NCBI RefSeq assembly: GCF_025917005.1
Contig: NZ_CP078091.1
Span: 1,736,001-1,800,000 of the forward strand
Direction of reading: 5' to 3'
Length of the DNA stretch: 64,000 bases
Source: Porphyrobacter sp. ULC335
GTDB taxonomy: Bacteria; Pseudomonadota; Alphaproteobacteria; Sphingomonadales; Sphingomonadaceae
Below, piece after piece: positions 49,240 to 58,048 of the stretch; the first letter of the stretch is position 1, and each line of letters opens with the position of its first letter. Position numbers and translations under genes: made by a program. A model generated the notes under the pieces. The model was given only the letters and a program-made list of their open reading frames with translations. It searched no databases and was not told the DNA's origin.

Positions 49240-50226
49240 ATGACCACCCCTCGTATTCTGGTTCTCGGCACCGGCGGCACGATTGCAGGCGCAGGCACCG
49301 GCGCGACCGGCGCGGCTTACCGCCCCGGTGGGCTCGCGCTGGGGACTCTTGTGGAGCACCTTTCCGCGCTGGGGCTGGCGGCTGAACTTGTCCCGCAAGA
49401 GATTGCGCGGATCGGCTCGCAGGACATTGGCTGGGCCGAATGGCAGGCGCTGCACGCGGCCTGCACCACTGCGCTGGCTGATCCGGCGATTGACGGCATC
49501 ATCATCACCCACGGCACCGATACGGCGGAGGAGACGGGATTCCTGCTTGATCTGACATTGCCTACTCACAAGCCCATCGTGATGGTCGGCGCGATGCGCG
49601 CTGCCGATGCAGTGGGGGCAGACGGGATGCGCAACTTCGCCAATGCGGTGAAGGTCGCGAGCGATCCTCAAGCCGCGGGGCGCGGCGTCATGCTGGTGAT
49701 GGGCGATGCGGTGCTGGCCGCACGCGACGCCCGCAAGGCCGCGACGTCGAGCATCGATGCCTTCCGCACCTTCCCGCGCGGGCCACTGGCAAGGGTCACC
49801 CCGGCGACCCTCGACTGGTTCGGCCCCCCGCACCGTACGGGCGAATTGGCGCGCTATGCCTTCCCTCCGGAACTGCCGCGTGTGGCAATCCTGACCGCCG
49901 GCGCGGGGATGGACGAAAAGCCGGTGGAGGCACTGCTCGGCATCGGCGCGCGCGGGATCGTGCTGGCGGGCATGGGGCAGGGCAATGCGCCGCGCGTGGT
50001 GATCGAAGCGCTGGCCCGCGCGGCGGCAAGCGGCGTGCCGGTAGTACGCTCGACCCGCGTCGACGAGGGGCTGGTCGACCGCAATGTCGAGGTGGATGAC
50101 GATGTGCTGGGATTGGTCGCCGCTCGCGCCTTTGGCCCTGCGCGGGCACGGATGCTGCTGATAGTGCTGATCGCGAACGGTATTACCGAAGCTGCGGCGG
50201 TGCAGGCGGCATTTGACGGGGTCTGA
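49240..50226 (+). CDS. L-asparaginase
   Basis: Asparaginase of 328 residues, hydrolysing asparagine to aspartate and ammonia. Both catalytic threonine motifs are present: VLGTGGTIAGAG (first Thr) and IITHGTDTAEETGFLL (second Thr with Asp). PIVMVGAMRAADAVGADG follows. No clear signal peptide, so probably cytoplasmic. The first ATG is 9 bp after the GNAT stop, suggesting cotranscription. Confidence 0.94.
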   Translation: MTTPRILVLGTGGTIAGAGTGATGAAYRPGGLALGTLVEHLSALGLAAELVPQEIARIGSQDIGWAEWQALHAACTTALADPAIDGIIITHGTDTAEETGFLLDLTLPTHKPIVMVGAMRAADAVGADGMRNFANAVKVASDPQAAGRGVMLVMGDAVLAARDARKAATSSIDAFRTFPRGPLARVTPATLDWFGPPHRTGELARYAFPPELPRVAILTAGAGMDEKPVEALLGIGARGIVLAGMGQGNAPRVVIEALARAAASGVPVVRSTRVDEGLVDRNVEVDDDVLGLVAARAFGPARARMLLIVLIANGITEAAAVQAAFDGV

Positions 50227-50343
50227 TCACTTCGTCGCTGCGGGCCTGCGTGTTTTCTTACAAGTTCCAACCAGATGCGCTAACCCCCCGGCGCAACACC
50301 GGGAGGCACAGTCGGCCCGGCCCCAGATAAGGTGACCTTACCC

Positions 50344-50817
50344 ATGTTCGACGAACCCGGCTTCTACGATGATGCCGATCTGGATCCGGATGCGATCCTG
50401 CTCGAAACATTCGTCTATTGCAGCCGCGCCACCGATGACGTCGACGCGGACGAGGTCAGCCGGTTGGTCGCGTTCTCGCAAAAGCGCAATGTCGCGCGCG
50501 GCATCACTGGCGTGCTGGTGTTCGGCAGCGGCGTGTTTTTCCAATGGATCGAAGGTCCCCCTGCCGAGGTGCGGAGCCTGATCGCCAACCTTCACGGCGA
50601 TCCCCGTCACTATGATATCGTCACGCTCGACCAGTGCGTTGACAAGCGCGAGCGCCTCTACCCGCACTGGGAAATGGAACAGGTTGCCGCCGATGACCTG
50701 CGCGAAGTGCTGGAAAACGCGCTGGAAACGACCGAGGATGAAGCCAGCCTGGCAGCCCTGCAACGCATTCTGGCACACCTCGTAGCAGGGCCGTTGCAGT
50801 CGATGGGACGGAGCTGA
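50344..50817 (+). CDS. BLUF-domain blue-light sensor
   Basis: Short BLUF photoreceptor of 157 residues binding FAD. The photocycle residues are conserved: Tyr25 (FVYCSRA), Asn49 (KRNVARGITGVLV) and Gln67 (FFQWIEGP), each 4 positions beyond the AppA numbering; Trp109 and Met111 lie in YPHWEM. An acidic N-terminal extension of about 18 residues and a C-terminal helical tail are the only additions, so it must act through a partner. Start: ATG at 50344 with AAGGTG upstream; GTG at 50332 is possible. Light sensing fits a bacterium living with light, but no photosynthesis genes are in the window. Confidence 0.92.
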   Translation: MFDEPGFYDDADLDPDAILLETFVYCSRATDDVDADEVSRLVAFSQKRNVARGITGVLVFGSGVFFQWIEGPPAEVRSLIANLHGDPRHYDIVTLDQCVDKRERLYPHWEMEQVAADDLREVLENALETTEDEASLAALQRILAHLVAGPLQSMGRS

Positions 50818-50887
50818 GCCGGCAGGGGCGGTGGCGGCGCGCTGTCGCTAACGCCGCCTCCAAGGCCTCTCTCCGAAGGGCAGCCCA

Positions 50888-51997
50888 TCACCCCCAGGGC
50901 GTGACCAGGTACTTCTCGCCGGTCTTCATCTGGCGGTAATCGCAGATCGCGTCCTTCTCCAGCATGCCCTCAAGAGTCACCTTGGCCTTGTAGTGACTGG
51001 CGAAGGTGGTGGTGAGGTTCTGCTGCACGCGGGTGCGCATGCGCACCACGGTTTCCATGCCGGCACGCTGGAGGAAGGGCGTCAGCAGCCAACCGGCGAT
51101 GCTCCATTGCAGGCCATAGGACGGCGTAAGGATCGTCGGCGCGAGATCAAGTCGGCCGTAGATGTACATCTTCTTCTGCTGGTTCGAACCATAGCGCGAG
51201 AACTCGCCCATCTGGCTCGCCGCGACCTGTTCCATCGCCTTCAGCACGCCGTCAGACGCTTGTCCGCCGCCGATCGGATCGAAGCCGAGATAGGCGCCGG
51301 TCTCGGCAATCGCGGCGCGCAGGTCGGCCATGTAGGTCGGTGCCGAGGAGTTCACCACGTACTGCGCACCCTGCGACTTGAGCAGTTCGACATGCTCGTC
51401 CTTGCGCACGATGTTGACCAGCTTCATCCCGTCCTCGATGCAGATGCGGTTGAGCATCTGGCCGAGGTTGGAAGCCGCCGCGAGGTGGATGATCGCCGAG
51501 TGGCCCTCCATCTTCGCGGTCTCGACAAAGCCCAGCGCGGTCATCGGGTTGACGAAGCTCGACGCGCCGGTCTCCGACGAATGATCGCCCAGCGGAATGC
51601 ACATCATCGCATCGGCGATGGCATACTGGCTGAAAGCGTTGCCCGGCACGCAGGCGACCCGCTTGCCCATCAGCGCCTTGGCCATGTCGCTGTCACCGGT
51701 GGCGATGACGGTGCCAGCGCCTTCGTTGCCGGCGGGCAGACGCTGGCCGTGGCGGCCCTTGTTCCCGGTGAGGAAGGGCTCGGGCATGGTCGCGACGACC
51801 TTGCCGGGGGTGTATTCGGCGGTCTCGAAATCGGCGGCGCTCGTGAGGATCGCAAGGTCCGACGGGTTGATCGGCGCGGCTTCCATCTTGACCAGCACCT
51901 GATTGCCGGTGGGCGCGGGGAACTGGCTTTCCGCCACCTCCAGCGTCAGCTTGCCATCGGCGGTGAGAGTGGTGAAGAGCTGCTTTCCGGTGGTCAT
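50888..51997 (-). CDS. Zinc-less MDR-family alcohol dehydrogenase/quinone reductase-like protein
   Basis: Medium-chain dehydrogenase/reductase of 369 residues. The GroES-like domain contains NPSDLAIL and GNEGAGTVIATG; the Rossmann domain has AAASNLGQMLNR in place of the classical GxGxxG. The Cys ligands of catalytic zinc are absent, so it is likely of the quinone-reductase or enoyl-reductase type. Substrate unknown. ATG at 51997 is preferred (GCAGG upstream); the longer form adds 12 basic residues. It is convergent with the BLUF gene. Confidence 0.82.
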   Translation of the reverse strand: MTTGKQLFTTLTADGKLTLEVAESQFPAPTGNQVLVKMEAAPINPSDLAILTSAADFETAEYTPGKVVATMPEPFLTGNKGRHGQRLPAGNEGAGTVIATGDSDMAKALMGKRVACVPGNAFSQYAIADAMMCIPLGDHSSETGASSFVNPMTALGFVETAKMEGHSAIIHLAAASNLGQMLNRICIEDGMKLVNIVRKDEHVELLKSQGAQYVVNSSAPTYMADLRAAIAETGAYLGFDPIGGGQASDGVLKAMEQVAASQMGEFSRYGSNQQKKMYIYGRLDLAPTILTPSYGLQWSIAGWLLTPFLQRAGMETVVRMRTRVQQNLTTTFASHYKAKVTLEGMLEKDAICDYRQMKTGEKYLVTPWG

Positions 51998-52070
51998 CCT
52001 GCGTTTCCCTTTTCGTCGTTGCGAGTTGCGCATTCGCTACGCCCGCAATCGCGAGATGGCTAGGGTGACC

Positions 52071-52823
52071 TTACGTCAGGTCGTCCGGATAGGTCGCTTC
52101 GACGAAGTAAAGCCCGTGCGGCGGCGCGTTAAGCCCTAAAGCGCCGCGGTCACACGCCGCCAGCGCCTCGGCTATCCGCGCCTCGGGCCAGGTGCCTGCG
52201 CCGACCAGCTTGAGGCAGCCCACCATGCTGCGCACCTGATGATGCAGGAAAGAACGCGCGGCGGCGTGGATGTGGATCTCCTCGCCGACTTTCTCGACAT
52301 CCAGCAAGTCCAGCGACTTCACCGGATCGGCGGCCTGACAATGGACCGAGCGGAAGGTGGTGAAGTCATGCCGCCCGACAAGCGCCTGCGCGGCGCGGTG
52401 CATCGCATCGGCATCGAGTGGCTGGGGTATGTGCCATGCGCGGTCGCGATGAAGCGTCAGCGGTGCGCGGCGGTTGGCGATCCGGTAGAGATAGCGCCGC
52501 CCGGTGCAGGAAAAGCGCGCGTGCCAATCATCCGGCACCACCTCGCAATGGGTCACCGCGATGGGATCGGGGCGCAGCTGCGCATTGAGCGCGGCCATTA
52601 GCCGGAAGGCATCGAAGGGCTTTTCGATATCCACGTGGGAGCGCATCGCCAGAGCATGGACGCCCGCATCGGTGCGCCCGGCGGAGTGCATAACGACCGT
52701 CTCACCCGTGATCCGGTGGAGCGCGTCCTCCACCGACTGCTGCACGCTCGGCCCATGGCTTTGGCGTTGCAGCCCGAAGAACGGCGTGCCGTCGAATTCA
52801 AGGGTGAGGGCGAAACGGGTCAA
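52071..52823 (-). CDS. truA: tRNA pseudouridine synthase A
   Basis: TruA of 250 residues, making pseudouridine at tRNA positions 38-40. Seen: the N-terminal [17 protein letters not shown], catalytic Asp52 in [11 protein letters not shown], and [13 protein letters not shown]. Start: TTG at 52823, 10 bp after the fmt stop, gives a normal N-terminus; the ATG at 52865 lies inside fmt and adds 14 unrelated residues. Coupled with fmt in a translation-related pair. Confidence 0.95.
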   Translation of the reverse strand: MTRFALTLEFDGTPFFGLQRQSHGPSVQQSVEDALHRITGETVVMHSAGRTDAGVHALAMRSHVDIEKPFDAFRLMAALNAQLRPDPIAVTHCEVVPDDWHARFSCTGRRYLYRIANRRAPLTLHRDRAWHIPQPLDADAMHRAAQALVGRHDFTTFRSVHCQAADPVKSLDLLDVEKVGEEIHIHAAARSFLHHQVRSMVGCLKLVGAGTWPEARIAEALAACDRGALGLNAPPHGLYFVEATYPDDLT

Positions 52824-52833
52824 ACCAGCACCG

Positions 52834-53739
52834 TCACGACAAGAGTGTCTTTGGCGCCACCACACGCCCGCGCAGGAATTCGCTGCGCTCCAGCACCGGC
52901 TTGCCTGCGCGCTGGAGCTTCAGCGGCCGGATTCCGCCGGTCCCGCAAGCGATGGTGAAATCATCGTCCAGCACCGTGCCGGGCGCGCCGCTTGCCGCAA
53001 CCACCTCGGCAAGCAGCAATTTCACCCGCTCGCCTTCCAGCTCGAACCACGCGCCGGGGAAGGGGGCGAGGCCGCGCACGAGGCGCTCGATCACCTCGGC
53101 GGGCTGCGCCCAGTCGATCTTCGCTTCGGCCTTGTCGATCTTGGGCGCGTAGATTGCCGCGCTGTCGTCCTGCACCTCGGGCGGGAAGGCGGAAAGATCG
53201 GCCAGCACCTCCACCATCGCCGCCGCGCCGACTGCGCCCAGTTCGCCGAACAGCTCACCCGTCGTCTTCCTGCCCACCGGCACGGTGACCTTGTGAAGCA
53301 TCGGCCCGGTATCCAGCCCCGCTTCCATCTGCATGATCGTGACGCCGGTCTCGGCATCGCCCGCCATCACTGCGCGGTGTATCGGCGCAGCCCCGCGCCA
53401 GCGTGGCAGCAGCGAGGCGTGGATATTGAGGCAGCCATGCTTCGGCGCATCGAGCACCGCCTGCGGCAGGATCAGGCCATAGGCCGCGACCACCGCGACA
53501 TCGGCACCGAGCGCCGCAAACTCCGCCTGCGCCTCTGCATTGCGCAGCGAGACAGGCGACCGAACGGGCACGCCCAGACGCTCGGCCTCAACCTGCACGG
53601 GGGAGGGCATCAGCTTCTTCCCCCGCCCCGCCGGACGCGGCGGTTGGGTGTAGACGCACACCACATCATGCCCCGCGTCATGTAGTGCCCGCAGCGCCGG
53701 CACCGCGAATTCGGGCGTTCCCATGAAGATGATGCGCAT
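52834..53739 (-). CDS. fmt: Methionyl-tRNA formyltransferase
   Basis: Fmt of 301 residues, formylating initiator Met-tRNA with 10-formyl-THF. Seen: [18 protein letters not shown], the [12 protein letters not shown] loop, [10 protein letters not shown], and the catalytic segment [21 protein letters not shown] with [13 protein letters not shown]. Divergent from recR; def lies about 900 bp away on the other strand. First gene of fmt-truA. Confidence 0.98.
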   Translation of the reverse strand: MRIIFMGTPEFAVPALRALHDAGHDVVCVYTQPPRPAGRGKKLMPSPVQVEAERLGVPVRSPVSLRNAEAQAEFAALGADVAVVAAYGLILPQAVLDAPKHGCLNIHASLLPRWRGAAPIHRAVMAGDAETGVTIMQMEAGLDTGPMLHKVTVPVGRKTTGELFGELGAVGAAAMVEVLADLSAFPPEVQDDSAAIYAPKIDKAEAKIDWAQPAEVIERLVRGLAPFPGAWFELEGERVKLLLAEVVAASGAPGTVLDDDFTIACGTGGIRPLKLQRAGKPVLERSEFLRGRVVAPKTLLS

Positions 53740-53792
53740 AAGGTTTGCCCGCGGCCTTTGTGAAGCGAAGCGCAGCCCCTATCTCTCCCCCC

Positions 53793-54389
53793 ATGGCATC
53801 GCAAGAGATCGAGGCTCTGAGTTCTGCGCTCGCCCGCCTGCCGGGCCTGGGGCCGCGTTCCGCGCGGCGTGCGGTGCTGTGGCTGGTCAAGCACCGCGAA
53901 TCCGCGCTGCCCGCACTGCTCGAGGCGCTGGCAGGCGTCGCCGAGACGCTGGTCGAATGCCAGATCTGCGGCAATGTCGACACCCGAGACCCCTGCGGTA
54001 TTTGCGCCGATCCGCGCCGGGATGCGCGCGCGCTGTGCGTGGTGGAGGAGGTCTCAGACGTCTGGGCGCTGGACCGCGCGCGGCTGTTCCCCGGACGCTA
54101 TCACGTGCTGGGCGGCAGGCTCTCGGCATTGGACGGCATCGGGCCTGAGGAGCTCAACATCGCCAGCCTGCTCGCCCGTGTCGAGGGCGGGGGCGTGGAC
54201 GAGGTGGTGCTCGCCATGAACGCCACGCTAGAAGGGCAGACCACCGCGCATTATCTCGCCGAACGGCTCGAAGCCTTCCCGCTGCGCGTCACCCAGCTGG
54301 CCCACGGGCTACCGGTCGGCGGCGAGCTTGATTACCTCGATGAGGGCACGTTGGCGCAGGCGCTTAGGGCAAGGAGGCCGGTGGGATGA
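53793..54389 (+). CDS. recR: Recombination protein RecR
   Basis: RecR of 198 residues, part of the RecFOR pathway loading RecA at gaps. It has an N-terminal helix-hairpin-helix ([17 protein letters not shown]), a four-Cys zinc finger (CQICGN with CGIC, about 56-71), a TOPRIM domain ([28 protein letters not shown]) and a C-terminal Walker-like tail. ATG at 53793 is family-like; an upstream ATG adds 16 residues. The 71-codon zinc-ribbon gene overlaps its end by 4 bp. Confidence 0.96.
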   Translation: MASQEIEALSSALARLPGLGPRSARRAVLWLVKHRESALPALLEALAGVAETLVECQICGNVDTRDPCGICADPRRDARALCVVEEVSDVWALDRARLFPGRYHVLGGRLSALDGIGPEELNIASLLARVEGGGVDEVVLAMNATLEGQTTAHYLAERLEAFPLRVTQLAHGLPVGGELDYLDEGTLAQALRARRPVG

Positions 54390-54601
54390 ACCGCATGCAA
54401 CGCTTCTTCGGCTGGGTGTTCGGCCCCAGGGTGGAGCGTGAATCCCGCGAATGGAAGTACGAATGCGGCCAATGCGGCCATAGCGAGAGCGTGTGGGAGG
54501 CGGGCGGGGTCCGCTTCAAGGCGAACGCGGAAAAGTCCTACGTCGGGCGCTGCCCTGCCTGTGGCCACGTCGGCAAGCGCTGGTTGCGCCGATCACGCTG
54601 A
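54386..54601 (+). CDS. Small zinc-ribbon protein
   Basis: A 71-residue basic protein with two CxxC pairs, [11 protein letters not shown] and [10 protein letters not shown], about 30 residues apart, forming a likely zinc ribbon. The N-terminus [13 protein letters not shown] is amphipathic and aromatic, so membrane association is possible. The ATG overlaps the recR stop by 4 bp. No named family is recognised. A nucleic-acid or protein-binding role is only a guess. Confidence 0.8.
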   Translation: MNRMQRFFGWVFGPRVERESREWKYECGQCGHSESVWEAGGVRFKANAEKSYVGRCPACGHVGKRWLRRSR

Positions 54602-54650
54602 TCGCAGCATCGCGCTTGCGCGAGCGCCGCACCGTGCCTATTTCGCCGAT

Positions 54651-55226
54651 ATGGCTATCCGTGAAATCCTTGAAGTGCCGGACCCCCGGCTGAAGACCAT
54701 CTCTGTTCCGGTCGAACCGCATGAGTTCGGCCCCGAGCTCAACACGCTCGTCGAGGACATGTTCGAGACGATGTACGATGCCCCCGGCATCGGCCTCGCC
54801 GCGATCCAGGTCGGCGTGCCCAAGCGGGTGCTGGTGATCGACCTGCAACCCGACGATTCGGACGCCGAGCCGGTCGAGTGCTCCAGCCACGGCGGGCACA
54901 AGCACACGCACCCCGCCACGAAAAAGGAACCGCGGGTGTTCATCAACCCGGTGATCCTTGATCCGGCGGACGAGCTGTCGATCTATCAGGAAGGCTGCCT
55001 CTCGGTCCCCGAGATCTATGCCGATGTCGAGCGCCCGATGACCTGCCGGGTCCGCTATCAGGACCTCGACGGCAATACCCACGAGGAAGCGCTAGAAGGG
55101 CTGATGGCGACCTGCCTGCAGCACGAGATGGATCACCTTGAAGGTATCCTGTTCATCGACCACCTGTCGCGGCTGAAAAAGGCGATGGCGCTGAAGAAGC
55201 TCGAAAAGATCCGCCGGGCTGCGTGA
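54651..55226 (+). CDS. def: Peptide deformylase
   Basis: Deformylase of 191 residues removing formyl groups from new proteins; the functional partner of fmt. All three motifs are intact: GIGLAAIQVG, EGCLSVPE (metal Cys) and QHEMDHLEG (metal His residues and catalytic Glu). Between motifs 1 and 2 (residues about 76-92) there is an inserted His-rich segment with ECSSHGGHKHTHP. The start ATG at 54651 gives the family N-terminus MAIREILEVPDPRL; longer frames are spurious. Confidence 0.97.
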   Translation: MAIREILEVPDPRLKTISVPVEPHEFGPELNTLVEDMFETMYDAPGIGLAAIQVGVPKRVLVIDLQPDDSDAEPVECSSHGGHKHTHPATKKEPRVFINPVILDPADELSIYQEGCLSVPEIYADVERPMTCRVRYQDLDGNTHEEALEGLMATCLQHEMDHLEGILFIDHLSRLKKAMALKKLEKIRRAA

Positions 55227-55406
55227 TTTGTCTTGCGAAGGCGCCTCCGCGCCTTCGTCCTCGCTAGACGCGCAGCAAAGCCGCGCCCGCTGCGGCTCGC
55301 GCGCGTGCGCTCGCGGCCCTGCGGGCCGATGGGTTCCTCCTGACGTCTCCCCGGACTTGATCCGGGGCCCCGCTTTCTTGTTGGAAACACCAGCGCAGGG
55401 TCTGGC
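55227..55406. repeat. Palindrome-rich spacer with family B repeat before rmuC
   Basis: Begins with a hairpin GCGAAGGCG-CCTC-CGCGCCTTCG soon after the def stop, which may be its terminator, continues through GC-rich short palindromes (CGGCCCTGCGGGCCG), and contains CCCCGGA-CTTGA-TCCGGGG (55349-55367), the inverted copy of the 34612-34632 repeat. No ORF is supported. Confidence 0.6.
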
Positions 55407-55421
55407 GTTCTCCATACGTTC
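55407..55421 (+). promoter_or_regulatory. LexA box upstream of rmuC
   Basis: GTTCTCCATACGTTC is an exact GTTC-N7-GTTC SOS box of the alphaproteobacterial type, ending 16 bp before the rmuC ATG; TAGGAT at 55426-55431 could be the -10. The downstream gene is a DNA-recombination protein, which supports function. Confidence 0.6.
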
Positions 55422-55437
55422 CATGTAGGATCGCGGG

Positions 55438-56865
55438 ATGGACCCTGCAATTCTTGCGATTCTCGCTCTCGTCATCGGTGCGGCTCTCGGCTGGTTTCTC
55501 GCCTCGCGCCCGCTCGCTGACCTGCGCGCGCGGCTCGCCTCTGCCGAGGCTGCCGGGGTTGAGCAGGAAGCGAAATTTGCCCGCGCTATTGCCGAACTGG
55601 GCGACTCTCGGATCGAAGTCGCGGCACTCGGCGAACGCGTAGCGCGTGCCGATGCTCTGGCCGAGCAATTGGACGCCGCCCGCGCCGAGAACGCGCAGTT
55701 CCGCGCCGAACGTGCCGGCTTTGCCGAACAGAAGCGCCTGCTCGAAGAATCGCGCACCAATCTGCTGAAGGAATTCGAAAACACCGGCGCCGCCGTGCTC
55801 GGCAAGGCGCAGGAGGCGTTCTTGCGCCGCGCCGAGGAACGGCTCGGCCATTCGGAAAAGGCGAGTGAGGAGAAGCTGAAAGCCCTGCTCGCGCCCGTGG
55901 GCGACCGGCTGAAAAGCTACGAGGAACAGGTCAAGGCGCTCGAGGAAAAGCGGGTCGATGCCTTCGGCCAGCTCGCGGGCGTTATCGAGGAAATGCGCAA
56001 GGGGCAGGACGAAGTCCGGCGCGAGGCGCAACGGCTTGGCAATTCGCTCACCAATGCCCCCAAGGCGCGCGGTCGCTGGGGGGAGCGGGCCTTGCAGAAC
56101 GTGCTCGAACAATGCGGCCTGGCCGAACATACCGACTTCCATCTCGAACAGTCGATGGACACAGCCGAAGGGCGCCTGCGGCCTGATGCGATCGTCAATG
56201 TGCCGGGACAGAAGAAGCTGGTGATCGACGCCAAGGTCTCGCTCAACGCTTATCAGGCCGCCTTCGAGGCGGACGACGAGGGCGAGCGCAAGCGGCACCT
56301 CGATCTCCATGCCAAGTCGATGCGCGGCCATGTGCAGACGCTCGGCTCCAAAAGCTATCAGAGCCAGTTCGACGATGCGCCCGATTATGTGGTGATGTTC
56401 GTACCGGGCGAGCATTTCGTCGCCGCCGCGCTCGAACATGATCCCGAATTGTGGGACTTCGCCTTCCGCAACAAGGTGCTGCTGGCCACGCCCACTAACC
56501 TCGTGGCCATTGCCCGCACGGTGGCGCAGGTCTGGCGGCAGGACAAGATGGCCAACGAGGCTGCGGAGATCGGCCGGATAGGCGCGGAGTTGTATAGCCG
56601 GCTCGAAGTCGCGGCGCAGCACCTCAAGCGGGTCGGCGGCGGGCTCGAGACGGCAGTCAACAACTACAACAAGTTCGTCGGCAGCTTTGAACGCAACGTG
56701 CTGTCGTCAGGCCGGCGGCTGGCCGAAAAGGGTGTAGACATCGGCAAGCGCGAGATCGAGGACGTGCCGCTGGTGGAAAGCGCGCCGCGTTACAATGCGG
56801 CCGATGGCGATGCTGTGGAGAATGATTACCCCGCGCTCGAAGGGCGCAAGGACGCGGCGGAGTAA
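55438..56865 (+). CDS. rmuC: DNA recombination protein RmuC
   Basis: RmuC of 475 residues, which limits recombination at inverted repeats and contains a predicted nuclease domain. N-terminal membrane anchor (AILAILALVIGAALGWFLA), long coiled coil (about 25-210) and the conserved core (GRWGERALQNVLEQCGL, VIDAKVSLNAYQAA, FVPGEHFVAAAL). The start ATG follows a LexA box. Its stop codon lies directly against the stop of the convergent methyltransferase gene. Confidence 0.95.
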   Translation: MDPAILAILALVIGAALGWFLASRPLADLRARLASAEAAGVEQEAKFARAIAELGDSRIEVAALGERVARADALAEQLDAARAENAQFRAERAGFAEQKRLLEESRTNLLKEFENTGAAVLGKAQEAFLRRAEERLGHSEKASEEKLKALLAPVGDRLKSYEEQVKALEEKRVDAFGQLAGVIEEMRKGQDEVRREAQRLGNSLTNAPKARGRWGERALQNVLEQCGLAEHTDFHLEQSMDTAEGRLRPDAIVNVPGQKKLVIDAKVSLNAYQAAFEADDEGERKRHLDLHAKSMRGHVQTLGSKSYQSQFDDAPDYVVMFVPGEHFVAAALEHDPELWDFAFRNKVLLATPTNLVAIARTVAQVWRQDKMANEAAEIGRIGAELYSRLEVAAQHLKRVGGGLETAVNNYNKFVGSFERNVLSSGRRLAEKGVDIGKREIEDVPLVESAPRYNAADGDAVENDYPALEGRKDAAE

Positions 56866-57663
56866 TTACCCTTCCAAACCCGCCAGCACCTCGTAAGCCA
56901 GCACCGCACCGGCCACGGCGGCGTTCAGCGAGTCCGCGCGGCCTTTCATCGGCATGGTGACACGCAAATCACACGCCGCCTCGTAGTCCTCGGGTAGGCC
57001 TTGCGATTCGTTGCCGACTAGAATGAAACACGGAGCCGCATAAGGCGCACCGCGATAGGGCACCGCATCGCGCAAACTCGCCGCGACAAGCTGCCCCGCT
57101 CCGCCGCGCAGCCATGGCAGGAAATCCTCCCACCGCGCTTGCGCCAGACCCACGGTGAAGACCGCGCCCATGCTCGCACGGACGGCGTCGGCGCTGAAGG
57201 GATCGGCGCAATCGTCGATCAGGATCAGCCCGCCCGCACCCACTGCATCGCAGGTACGCAGCATCGTGCCGAGGTTGCCGGGATCGCGCAAAGCCTGCGC
57301 CGCCAGCCAGATCGGCGCTGAGCTGCGGTCGAGCACTTCCAGCGAGGTGTCCCATTCGTCGAACACACCCGCAACGCTCTGGGCGTTCTCCTTGCCGGTA
57401 ATCTTTGAGAGGATGTCTGGCGTGGTGGCGATCACCTCGCCGCCAGCGGCCAGCACGTCAGCCTCAAGCCGGGCGAGCAAGGCGTGTTCGCGCCCCTCGG
57501 CCATCACCAGCGTTGATGGAACACGGCCAGAGGCGCGCGCATCCTCAAGCAGCCGCAGCCCCTCGACCAGAAACTGGCCCGTGCGCTTGCGATGCTTCTT
57601 GTCCCGCAAGCTGCGCAGGTATTTGACGGTCGGGTTGGAAAATCCGGTGATGTGCTTGCGCAT
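56866..57663 (-). CDS. TrmH-family (SpoU) RNA 2'-O-methyltransferase
   Basis: SPOUT methyltransferase of 265 residues. The N-terminal substrate-binding domain (KYLRSLRDKKHRKRTGQFLVEGLRLL, given in part) precedes the knotted domain with QALRDPGNLGTMLRTCDAVG, PCFILVGNESQGLP and SLNAAVAGAVLAYE. These are the three SpoU motifs. It probably methylates ribose in 23S rRNA or tRNA; the target is not determined. A family A repeat stands between it and ptsH. Confidence 0.93.
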   Translation of the reverse strand: MRKHITGFSNPTVKYLRSLRDKKHRKRTGQFLVEGLRLLEDARASGRVPSTLVMAEGREHALLARLEADVLAAGGEVIATTPDILSKITGKENAQSVAGVFDEWDTSLEVLDRSSAPIWLAAQALRDPGNLGTMLRTCDAVGAGGLILIDDCADPFSADAVRASMGAVFTVGLAQARWEDFLPWLRGGAGQLVAASLRDAVPYRGAPYAAPCFILVGNESQGLPEDYEAACDLRVTMPMKGRADSLNAAVAGAVLAYEVLAGLEG

Positions 57664-57675
57664 GGAAGGCCTATG

Positions 57676-57750
57676 CCGTTCGCGTCGAGCGTAGTCGAGA
57701 CGCCATTTGCCGTGCGATCCTGTGTCTCGACTTCGCTCGACACGAACGGG
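57676..57750. repeat. Palindromic repeat, family A, intergenic copy
   Basis: Arms CGTTCGCGTCGAGCGTAGTC and its partner GTGTCTCGACTTCGCTCGAC, each continuing to the end of the element, flank a 24-bp loop between the methyltransferase gene and ptsH. The right arm is identical to that in cysI (6588-6646). Confidence 0.85.
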
Positions 57751-57759
57751 AAGAAAGCA

Positions 57760-58038
57760 CTAATCCTCGCCGAAGCCGTCGGCGATCAGCGCGATCAGAT
57801 CGGCGAGCACCGCGTCCGCGCCGTCACCCTCGACCGCGACTTCGACCGTGTCACCCTTGGCCGCGCCAAGCATCATCAAGCCGAGGATCGATCCGCCCGC
57901 CGCGCTGTGCGGCGTCTTGCTGACGGTCACCTTCACGCCATCAGGCAGCGCGGCAACCGCGCCCACGAACTTCGCACTCGCCCGGGCGTGCAGCCCGCGG
58001 CGGTTGACGATGGTGATGCTTTGCCTTGCCTCCCCCAC
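57760..58038 (-). CDS. ptsH: Phosphocarrier protein HPr
   Basis: HPr of 92 residues of the PTS-Ntr-like chain. RRGLHARASAKF carries the phosphorylatable His17, and SAAGGSILGLMMLGAA carries Ser50, the equivalent of the Ser46 that HprK modifies. Start: GTG at 58038, preceded by GAGGGG; the longer ATG form would overlap the upstream gene. No sugar-transport EII genes are seen, as in many alphaproteobacteria, where the chain is regulatory. Confidence 0.95.
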   Translation of the reverse strand: MGEARQSITIVNRRGLHARASAKFVGAVAALPDGVKVTVSKTPHSAAGGSILGLMMLGAAKGDTVEVAVEGDGADAVLADLIALIADGFGED

Positions 58039-58048
58039 GGCGGTCCCC

